Assembly: GCA_003453835.1 (NCBI GenBank)
Contig: DMMN01000164.1
Span: 313-5,703 of the forward strand
Length of the DNA stretch: 5,391 nucleotides
Origin: Bacteroidota bacterium
GTDB taxonomy: Bacteria; Bacteroidota; Ignavibacteria; UBA10030
Direction: 5' to 3'
Shown piece after piece: positions 1 through 5,391 of this stretch; the stretch's first letter is position 1; each line of letters starts with the position of its first letter. The position numbers and the translations under genes were made by a program. Below the pieces are notes generated by a model. It did not search any database, was not told where the DNA came from, and saw nothing but the letters and a program-made list of their open reading frames with translations.

Positions 1-1245
1 CCCGCCGATGGCCCCATCTAAGATCCGATGGTCGAAGGAGAGCGTCAAGTACACCATCGACCGGATCGCAATTGAATCGCTCCCCTCCGCGTCGGTGATC
101 ACCACCGGACGTTTCTTAACGGCTCCAACGCCCAGAATCGCCGCCTGCGGCTGATTGATGATCGGTATCCCGATGATGTTTCCAAATACCCCGTAGTTCG
201 TAATGGTGAATGTTCCGCCCTGAATATCGTCGACGCTCAATTTCTTGTTCCTTGTCCGGGTTGCAAGGTCATTGATTGTTCGCGCAAGGCCCAGGAAGTT
301 CTTCTCCTCCGCGTTTTTGATCACGGGCACGATCAGGCCGCTGGGCGCCGCTACCGCCATTCCGAAGTTGATGAATTTCTTGACGATCACCTTGTAGCCT
401 TCGAGGGAGCTGTTGACGAGGGGGAACTCCTTCAAAGCCCGCACAGTCGCGTTGATGAAGAACGGGGTGAACGTCAGCTTGAATCCTTCCTGTCTCTCGA
501 AGCGGTCGGCGTTCTTCTCCCGGAAATCGACGATTCTTGTCACGTCACACTCCGAGATTGCCTGCACGTGCGGCGAGGTCCGAACGCTGGCGACCATGTG
601 TTCCGCCATCTTCACCTGCACATTGTCCATCTGGCGGATCTCGTACTTTGGAGCCGGATATTTCTTTTGAAGTTCGGAGAGATCGACACGTCGGATGCCG
701 GCATCCGGCTGCGGGATTGCCGAGGGTCGCTGTGCCCGTTTCGTCAGATACTCGAGAAGATCGCTCTTCGTCAACCTTCCGCCAATCCCGGTTCCGCTCA
801 TGTGATCCAATTCCTCAAGGGCCACGCCTTCCTTCCTCGCGATCGTCTTGACGAGGGGGGAATAGAAACGATCGCCATCTCGGTGTCTGGCAGGAGTCGA
901 TTCGAAGGAAGAGATCGTCGCATCGGACGGAATCTCACTTGACGACGACGGTTGCACCTCCCCCGCTGCAGGAGCAGGAGTCGTTGCTTCGACGACCGCC
1001 ACGGATGCATCGGATTCAATCATGGCGATGACGGTGCCAACATCGACTGTTTCTCCTGCGGGGACGATGATCTTGACCAGCACACCGGCGGAAGGGGACG
1101 GGATTTCCGAATCGACTTTGTCCGTACTGATCTCCAGGATCGACTCGTCCTTCTCGATCTTGTCGCCGGGCTTTTTCATCCAGCGAAGGATCTTCCCTTC
1201 CTGAATACTCTCACCCATTTTCGGCATGATCACTTCAACATGCAT
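1..1245 (-). CDS. Dihydrolipoamide acyltransferase, E2 of a 2-oxo acid dehydrogenase complex (C-terminus cut by window edge)
   Basis: E2 carries the swinging lipoyl arm and transfers the acyl group from E1 to CoA; it also forms the cytoplasmic core of the complex. The frame is open for 415 codons from ATG 1245 to the left edge. Domains in order: one lipoyl domain (about residues 3-78) with the lipoylation site TDKVDSEIPSP, K43 at 1117-1119; an Ala/Pro/Ser-rich linker (79-127); a peripheral subunit-binding domain (about 128-167, starting YSPLVKTIARKEG and containing GTGIGGRLTKSDL); a second linker; then the catalytic domain (from about 200) with GGTFTITNYG, INQPQAAILGVG and the active-site motif DHRILDG (H406, D410). 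Judging from the family, only about 10-25 C-terminal residues are missing. A strong Shine-Dalgarno supports the start. It lies 10 nt after the E1 stop, so the two are probably cotranslated. No frameshift was seen. The family is certain; the acyl substrate is not. TDKVD..IPSP occurs in E2s of several substrate classes. Confidence 0.96.
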   Translation of the reverse strand, partial: MHVEVIMPKMGESIQEGKILRWMKKPGDKIEKDESILEISTDKVDSEIPSPSAGVLVKIIVPAGETVDVGTVIAMIESDASVAVVEATTPAPAAGEVQPSSSSEIPSDATISSFESTPARHRDGDRFYSPLVKTIARKEGVALEELDHMSGTGIGGRLTKSDLLEYLTKRAQRPSAIPQPDAGIRRVDLSELQKKYPAPKYEIRQMDNVQVKMAEHMVASVRTSPHVQAISECDVTRIVDFREKNADRFERQEGFKLTFTPFFINATVRALKEFPLVNSSLEGYKVIVKKFINFGMAVAAPSGLIVPVIKNAEEKNFLGLARTINDLATRTRNKKLSVDDIQGGTFTITNYGVFGNIIGIPIINQPQAAILGVGAVKKRPVVITDAEGSDSIAIRSMVYLTLSFDHRILDGAIGG

Positions 1246-1250
1246 ACGGT

Positions 1251-1256
1251 CTCCTT
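1251..1256 (-). promoter_or_regulatory. Ribosome binding site of E2, overlapping the E1 stop codon
   Basis: On the coding strand the junction reads TAAAGGAGACCGTATG. The AGGAG core (1251-1255) is 5 nt from the E2 ATG, and the A before it is the last base of the E1 stop codon TAA (1256-1258). A ribosome ending E1 therefore sits on the E2 initiation region. This suggests translational coupling and near-equal output of E1 and E2. The coupling is inferred; the sequence arrangement is seen directly. Confidence 0.85.
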
Positions 1257-3301
1257 TAGTACGCGTTCAGTTCTTCGAGCGCTGCAATGATCTTCTGCTC
1301 CGACGGCAACATGGCGTTCTCCAGCGGCGGGCTGTAGGGAACCGGCGTGTCCAGGGCGCCGACTCGCTTCACGGGCGCATCCAAGTACTCAAAGCAGTTT
1401 TGAGCGATGAGTGCGGCAATCTCCGCGCCAAATCCCGCAGTCAGCGTATCTTCGTGGGCAACGAGCACCTTTCCGGTCTTCCGAACCGAATCGTATATCG
1501 CTTCTTCATCCAGAGGATTGATTGTTCTGATGTCGATCACTTCAACCGAGACTCCGCGCTCGTCCATCTTTCGGGCAGCCTCCATCGACTTATGAACAAG
1601 TGCACCGTAGGTAATGATCGTACTATTTTTGCCCTCTCGTTTCACCGAAGCGATTCCGAAGGGAAGCACATAATCGGCATCAGGTTCAAGGCTCGCAGCG
1701 TACCCCTGGCGGTACAATCCCTTATGTTCCATAAAGATGACCGGATCGTCACCGCGAATGGCCGCCTTCAGAAGACCTTTTGCGTCCGCGGCGTTCGATG
1801 GAAACGCCAGACGGATGCCGGGGATGTGCGCCATGATGCTCTCGATGCACTGGCTATGATAGTGCCCGCCATGGATGTATCCGCCCACCGGAACGCGCAT
1901 GATCACGGGACAAGGCCAGGTTCCGTTTGAACGGTAGCGGAACATCGCAATCTCGTCCCGAATCTGCATGAACCCCGGCCAGATGTAGTCAGCGAATTGG
2001 ATTTCCGGGACCGGCTTCCATCCTTTCAACGCGAGACCTGCCGCAACGCCGAGGATGCTTGCCTCGGCGAGCGGTGAATTGAACGCGCGGTCCGTCCCGA
2101 ACTTTGTCGAGATTCCCTTCGTGGCCGTGAAAACCCCCCCCTTCCCGTCGGCGATATCTTCCCCGAAGATGATCATCTTCGGATTCCGCTCCATCTCTTC
2201 CTTGAGGGCGTGATTGATCGAATCGACCATGACAACTCTTGGTCCCGTATGCACGGGCTCGATGAAATCCTTCGGAGGAGTGATGTGGGCCGTTCCATAG
2301 ACGTGATGCTCGACGGATGCAGGATCCGGCAACGGTCGCGATTCCGCCCAATCTGCAGCAGCTTCGACTTTTCGCTTGACCTCGGCCTGGATCTCACTCG
2401 CTTCCGCGTCCGTCAAGAATCCTTCCTCGATGAGGAAATGGGTCATCAGGGGGATGGGGTCGCGAGCCTTGTCCCGCTCGATTTCTTCCTTCGAGCGATA
2501 TTTGAATTGATCGTCGGACGAAGAATGGGGAAGCAACCGGACAACGTGTGCATGGATCAGACTCGGACCGCCCCCTTTTCGCGCGCGCTCAACCGCGTGG
2601 CTCACGGCATTGTACACCTCTAAGAAGTTCGAACCATCGACTTCATGTCGGTCAAGTCCTTTGAAGCCTGCCGTGGCGTGGAAGATCGACGCGCCTGCCG
2701 TCTGGTGCTCGACGGGGACAGAAATGGCAAACTTGTTGTCTTCAATGAAGAAGATCACGGGGCACGCATCGCGCGCGGCCCAATTCGCCGCCTCGAAAAA
2801 CTCCCCCTCGCTCGTTGCGCCTTCCCCGGAGGAAACGTAGACGACCTCATCCGTTCGCTCTTTCTTGGCTCCCATCGCGACACCGACAGCCTGCAAGTAC
2901 TGAGTGCCCGTGGGACTCGATTGCGTGGGGATCCTCAGATCAAGCCGACCGTAGTGCCCCTGGGGTTGGCGCCCACCGGTTGCAGGGTCCTCGGCTCGAT
3001 GAAGAGCGATCAGAAAAACATCCTCCGCACTGACTCCCATGTGTAAGGAGTACGCCAGATCGCGATAGTACGGGAACGACCAATCATGCTTCGGCCTCAA
3101 CGCCGCTGCTGCAGCTACCTGCGCGCCTTCGTGGCCCGAGCCACCGATATGGAAGAATGACTTCCCTTGTTTCAAGAGGATCAAGATCTTCTCGTCGATG
3201 CGACGCGCAAAGAGCATCGACTGATATGCGCGAAGCAAATCTTCTTTCGAAAGCTTCGTCTTCTTTGATTCCTTAACGGCCACGATTGCGCGTGTCGGCA
3301 T
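1256..3301 (-). CDS. Fused alpha-beta E1 of a 2-oxo acid dehydrogenase, branched-chain (2-oxoisovalerate) type
   Basis: This thiamine diphosphate enzyme decarboxylates a 2-oxo acid and acylates the lipoyl group of E2. It has 681 residues, about the sum of separate alpha and beta subunits. The alpha half (about 1-340) has FHIGGSGHEGAQVA, the DWSFPYYRD and GGRQPQGHYG segments, the thiamine-binding motif as GEG (159-161) to DN (188-189), and the active-site loop HSSSDD (H259). A short linker (about 340-353, TPPKDFIEPVHTGP) leads to the beta half (about 354-681), with GEDIADGKGGVF (E381), PLAEASILGVAAG, YHSQ (H482) and DIRTINPLD. The paired histidines match those known in branched-chain E1 alpha and beta. 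The ATG at 3301 is preceded by AGGGAG at 11 nt. The alpha half looks most like 2-oxoisovalerate dehydrogenase, but pyruvate or another 2-oxo acid is not excluded. The gene lies between lipB and E2 in the same operon. The central aspartate of the usual GDG motif is glutamate here. Confidence 0.96.
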   Translation of the reverse strand: MPTRAIVAVKESKKTKLSKEDLLRAYQSMLFARRIDEKILILLKQGKSFFHIGGSGHEGAQVAAAAALRPKHDWSFPYYRDLAYSLHMGVSAEDVFLIALHRAEDPATGGRQPQGHYGRLDLRIPTQSSPTGTQYLQAVGVAMGAKKERTDEVVYVSSGEGATSEGEFFEAANWAARDACPVIFFIEDNKFAISVPVEHQTAGASIFHATAGFKGLDRHEVDGSNFLEVYNAVSHAVERARKGGGPSLIHAHVVRLLPHSSSDDQFKYRSKEEIERDKARDPIPLMTHFLIEEGFLTDAEASEIQAEVKRKVEAAADWAESRPLPDPASVEHHVYGTAHITPPKDFIEPVHTGPRVVMVDSINHALKEEMERNPKMIIFGEDIADGKGGVFTATKGISTKFGTDRAFNSPLAEASILGVAAGLALKGWKPVPEIQFADYIWPGFMQIRDEIAMFRYRSNGTWPCPVIMRVPVGGYIHGGHYHSQCIESIMAHIPGIRLAFPSNAADAKGLLKAAIRGDDPVIFMEHKGLYRQGYAASLEPDADYVLPFGIASVKREGKNSTIITYGALVHKSMEAARKMDERGVSVEVIDIRTINPLDEEAIYDSVRKTGKVLVAHEDTLTAGFGAEIAALIAQNCFEYLDAPVKRVGALDTPVPYSPPLENAMLPSEQKIIAALEELNAY
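2134..2141 (-). repeat. Homopolymer tract of eight G within the E1 coding strand
   Basis: Eight consecutive C on the plus strand, read as G8 in the mRNA, encode part of the GKGGVF segment of the E1 beta half (about residues 386-390). The reading frame is intact across the tract. Such runs are prone to polymerase slippage and to sequencing indels. The GGVF residues are conserved in the family, so the tract can be explained by codon choice (GGG GGG) and need not be a switch. Confidence 0.6.
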
Positions 3302-3303
3302 CG

Positions 3304-3318
3304 GGGAAGCGTCTCCCT
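3304..3318 (-). promoter_or_regulatory. Ribosome binding site of E1, able to form a small hairpin
   Basis: The mRNA reads AGGGAG (3313-3318) followed by 11 nt and the E1 ATG at 3301, a rather long spacing. GGGA (3314-3317) can pair with TCCC (3304-3307), with a possible inner G-T pair, which would hide the Shine-Dalgarno and shorten its distance to the start when open. The stem is only 4-5 bp, so this is a weak structure and may have no effect. No other start with a better site is visible nearby. Confidence 0.45.
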
Positions 3319-3348
3319 GTTTAGCAAATGATGGCAGGTTGCGGAAAT

Positions 3349-4119
3349 CTAAATGTGTTCGTCCTGCAACGACGGAACTTCTTGGTGAAGAATCTCAGGC
3401 GGGATCGTCCGCGCTTGGCATCCGAAGACTGTCGCAAGCTTTTCGGTGAGCGAATGGCGAACGTCTTCCACCGGCATCTCCCGATTCAGGATCTGCTTCA
3501 TCGACGTCACGCCCTTATGGAAAATCCCGCAAGGGATGATCTTCTCGAATTTGGTCAGATCGGTATTCACGTTGAGGGCGAAACCGTGCATCGTAACCCA
3601 TCGGCGAACCCTCACTCCGATGGCGGCGATCTTCTCCCCTGCCACCCAAACGCCCGTCATTCCCTCCTCCCGACCGGCCTCGATCTCGAACTCAGCGAGA
3701 GTGAGGATGATTGCCTGCTCAAGGCTTCTGAGATACCGATGAATGTCGAGAAAATAATGATTGAGGTCGATGATGGGGTACCCGACGATCTGTCCGGGGC
3801 CGTGATAGGTGATATCTCCGCCTCTGTCGATACGGAACAGGTCTGTATCCTCCCGGATCAGGTCTTTCTCGGAGGCAAGGAGATGGTTGGAATCACCTCC
3901 CTTGCCGATCGTGTAGACGTGCTCGTGTTCGGTGAAGAGGAGGAGGTCATCGACCAGCCCCTGTTGTCGCAGCTCGAACAGCCTGTGCTGAAGATCCCAT
4001 GCGTCGGCATAGCGCGTGCGGCCAAGATTGGAGACCACTAACGCCTTCGGGATTTGCGACGCAAGACTGTTTGTCCCGATCGCCCCAGTCGTCATCATCG
4101 TCTTCGACAAGACCGTCAT
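3349..4119 (-). CDS. lipB: Lipoyl(octanoyl) transferase LipB
   Basis: LipB moves the octanoyl group from acyl carrier protein to the target lysine of lipoyl domains, here presumably K43 of the E2 encoded downstream; LipA then inserts sulfur. No lipA is visible in the window. With the ATG at 4119 the protein has 256 residues. The family signature is complete: LFTEHEHVYTIGKGG, then RGGDITYHGPGQIVGYPIIDL, then the GEKIAAIGVRVRRWVTMHGFALN segment with the catalytic lysine (codon 3631-3633), and IIPCGI with the catalytic cysteine (codon 3529-3531). Lysine and cysteine are 34 residues apart, as in E. coli LipB (K135, C169). The start at 4119 was chosen because its ATG overlaps the lpdA stop as ATGA. 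Alternatives are the in-frame ATG at 4140, which would overlap lpdA by 25 nt, and a GTG at 4038. The protein is longer than E. coli LipB (about 213 residues), mostly through about 30 extra N-terminal residues ahead of VSNLGRTRYADAWDLQ. Confidence 0.95.
   Translation of the reverse strand: MTVLSKTMMTTGAIGTNSLASQIPKALVVSNLGRTRYADAWDLQHRLFELRQQGLVDDLLLFTEHEHVYTIGKGGDSNHLLASEKDLIREDTDLFRIDRGGDITYHGPGQIVGYPIIDLNHYFLDIHRYLRSLEQAIILTLAEFEIEAGREEGMTGVWVAGEKIAAIGVRVRRWVTMHGFALNVNTDLTKFEKIIPCGIFHKGVTSMKQILNREMPVEDVRHSLTEKLATVFGCQARTIPPEILHQEVPSLQDEHI
4036..4048 (-). promoter_or_regulatory. Possible alternative translation start of lipB (GAAGG + GTG)
   Basis: GAAGG (4044-4048) stands 5 nt before an in-frame GTG (4036-4038). 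Starting here LipB would begin just before the conserved VSNLGRTRYADAWDLQ stretch, giving a 229-residue protein close to the usual family length. The upstream ATG at 4119 has no clear Shine-Dalgarno (only GGGG about 13 nt before it), so it would depend on coupling to lpdA. The sequence alone does not decide between them. Confidence 0.35.
4116..4119 (-). other. ATGA stop-start overlap between lpdA and lipB
   Basis: The lpdA stop TGA (4116-4118) shares bases with an in-frame lipB ATG (4117-4119), forming ATGA on the coding strand. This arrangement is typical of translationally coupled genes, where the terminating ribosome restarts on the overlapping codon. The lack of a strong Shine-Dalgarno just upstream fits restart rather than fresh initiation. 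Confidence 0.7.
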
Positions 4120-5391
4120 ATATTGATTGCGGCGCCCCAAGCATCGCCTGCCGCTTCCATGATCGCCTCCGAGAGAGTCGGGTGGGCATGCATCGTGCGC
4201 TGGATCTCTTCGTTCGTGGTTTCGAGTGCACGCGCGAGAACGAGTTCTGCGATCATTTCTGTGGCCTCAGCACCGATGATATGAGCGCCAAGGAGCTCGC
4301 CGTATCGTTCATCGAACACGAGCTTCACGGTTCCCTCGGTCTCACCGGTTGCCATCGCCTTCCCCAAAGGACGGAAGGGGAATCGGCCTACCTTCACCTT
4401 GTACCCAGCCGCAATCGCTGATTCTTCAGTCAATCCGACGCTCGCAACTTGCGGCTGGCAATACGTGCAACTCGGGATGTTACTCCGGTCGAATCCGTGA
4501 AGTGCTTTACCCGCGAGGTGTTCTGCGGCGATGATGCCTTGGTGAGATGCGGAGTGCGCCAGCCAGGGCGCACCGGAAACATCGCCAATCGCATAAATCG
4601 AATCGATGTTCGTCCTGCCGAATGCATCAACGGCGATCGAAGCTCGGTCGACCTTCAGGCCAAGCTCCTCCAAACCGAGGTTTTCGACATTCCCCTGCAC
4701 TCCAACAGCCATCAGCGCAACCTCGCCGCGAATTTCCTTTGTGCCTTCCTTCGTGGAAACCTTTATGGTCACATCCTTCCCGACGTCCACGGTCTCGACC
4801 TTCGCATTCGTGAGGAGTTCAATCCCTTGCTTCCTCAGGCTTGATTCAAGGATCTTCGTGATCTCCTTATCTTCCTTTGGAAGGATGGAGGGAAGCATCT
4901 CGATGACCGTCACTTTCGTGCCGAACGCATTATAGAAATATGCGAACTCGATACCGATTGCACCACCTCCGATGACCAGCAGCGATGATGGCAACTCCGG
5001 AAGCGTCATTGCCTCCGTGCTCGTGATGATCTTCTTTCGGTCGATCGTGACACCGGGGATCGTCCGGGGTCTGCCGCCTGTGGCCAGGATGGTGAATCTT
5101 GTCTTGATGGTATCCGTCACCTTGCCGTCCGTGGCGACGTCAACTGCGTGTTTGCCCGTCAATCTCGCCGTTCCACGAAGGACCTCGATCTTGTTCTTCT
5201 TCATCAAATATTCAACGCCTTTCGAGATTCGATCGGCGACATCGCGGCTCCGTCTGATGATCTTGGCAAAGTCAAACTTCAGATCCGTACAGCTTATCCC
5301 GAAGTCTTCCGCCTTTTTGAACGCGGAATAGAGCTCGGCACTTTTCAGAAGAGCTTTTGACGGAATGCAGCCCCAATTCAGGCAAATACCG
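4116..5391 (-). CDS. lpdA: Dihydrolipoamide dehydrogenase, E3 (N-terminus cut by window edge)
   Basis: E3 is the FAD flavoprotein that reoxidises the dihydrolipoyl arm of E2 and passes electrons to NAD+. The window shows 424 residues and the stop. The frame stays open upstream to the right edge, so the true start lies outside; about 40 N-terminal residues with the first GxGxxG FAD motif should be missing. Visible numbering: redox disulfide GICLNWGCIPSK (cysteine codons 5382-5384 and 5367-5369); ATGGRP; NAD-binding VIGGGAIGIEFAYFYNAFG (GGGAIG at about 141-146); second FAD motif YAIGDV (about 266-271); interface domain with CTYCQPQVASVGLTE; and the C-terminal active-site HPTLSE with the catalytic histidine (codon 4182-4184) and glutamate five residues later. 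All expected catalytic residues in the visible part are present. It is the first visible gene of the operon and overlaps lipB by ATGA. An E3 encoded here may also serve other lipoyl complexes in the cell. The CTYC cysteine pair is a notable local feature. Confidence 0.97.
   Translation of the reverse strand, partial: GICLNWGCIPSKALLKSAELYSAFKKAEDFGISCTDLKFDFAKIIRRSRDVADRISKGVEYLMKKNKIEVLRGTARLTGKHAVDVATDGKVTDTIKTRFTILATGGRPRTIPGVTIDRKKIITSTEAMTLPELPSSLLVIGGGAIGIEFAYFYNAFGTKVTVIEMLPSILPKEDKEITKILESSLRKQGIELLTNAKVETVDVGKDVTIKVSTKEGTKEIRGEVALMAVGVQGNVENLGLEELGLKVDRASIAVDAFGRTNIDSIYAIGDVSGAPWLAHSASHQGIIAAEHLAGKALHGFDRSNIPSCTYCQPQVASVGLTEESAIAAGYKVKVGRFPFRPLGKAMATGETEGTVKLVFDERYGELLGAHIIGAEATEMIAELVLARALETTNEEIQRTMHAHPTLSEAIMEAAGDAWGAAINI

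Noticed and set aside
880..1010. Second lipoyl domain in E2
   Set aside because: After the first lipoyl domain there is only an Ala/Pro/Ser-rich linker of about 50 residues with no second DK-containing lipoylation motif.
413..1290. Several short plus- and minus-strand open frames across the left part of the window
   Set aside because: All lie inside the continuous E2 minus-strand frame, which has lipoyl, subunit-binding and acyltransferase motifs in one frame up to the window edge.
1226..1930. Plus-strand open frame of 234 codons opposite the E1 beta half
   Set aside because: It lies wholly antisense to a well-supported catalytic domain, begins in the E1-E2 junction and its translation shows no recognisable domain; it looks like a shadow produced by codon bias.
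3302..3348. Transcription terminator between lipB and E1
   Set aside because: The only possible stem is 4-5 bp and is not followed by a run of U; it overlaps the E1 ribosome binding site instead.
3328..4041. Plus-strand open frame of 237 codons opposite lipB
   Set aside because: It covers almost exactly the lipB core on the other strand, and the lipB signature motifs are complete. The opposite translation has no recognisable family features.
5205..5207. In-frame TTG as the start of lpdA
   Set aside because: The frame continues upstream without a stop and encodes the redox disulfide motif CLNWGCIPSK at 5358-5384, so the gene starts outside the window.

Overview
The window is a dense operon, read entirely on the minus strand, for a 2-oxo acid dehydrogenase multienzyme complex. 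In transcription order (right to left) it holds E3 dihydrolipoamide dehydrogenase (lpdA, 5' end cut by the window edge), lipoyl(octanoyl) transferase (lipB), a single-chain E1 in which the alpha and beta subunits are fused, and the lipoyl-bearing E2 acyltransferase (3' end cut by the window edge). The E2 frame is open from its ATG at 1245 to the left edge. Its stop codon lies outside the window, so a search for closed ORFs misses it.

Spacing is tight. lpdA and lipB overlap by an ATGA junction (4116-4119). lipB and E1 are 47 nt apart. E1 and E2 are 10 nt apart, and the E2 Shine-Dalgarno runs out of the E1 stop codon. No promoter, factor-independent terminator, RNA gene, mobile element, CRISPR array or long repeat was seen. 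The promoter should lie upstream of lpdA, beyond position 5391. No gene-free stretch exceeds 47 nt.

The parts form one functional unit. The E1 decarboxylates a 2-oxo acid with thiamine diphosphate and passes the acyl group to the lipoyl-lysine of E2 (K43). E2 transfers the acyl group to CoA, and E3 reoxidises the dihydrolipoyl arm with FAD and NAD+. LipB starts the making of that lipoyl arm by moving octanoyl from acyl carrier protein to the target lysine. The E1 alpha half resembles the branched-chain (2-oxoisovalerate) class most, but the substrate cannot be fixed from sequence alone.

The organism is a bacterium of moderate GC (mid-50s percent by eye). The fused E1, the GEG form of the thiamine motif and the CLNWGC and CTYC forms in E3 recall Bacteroidota/Ignavibacteriota-like (FCB group) genomes. 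This placement is from memory of the families and is tentative.

I did not find a previously undescribed system here. The points most worth a second look are the lipB gene placed between E3 and E1, the fused E1, the substrate question and a few local sequence oddities.
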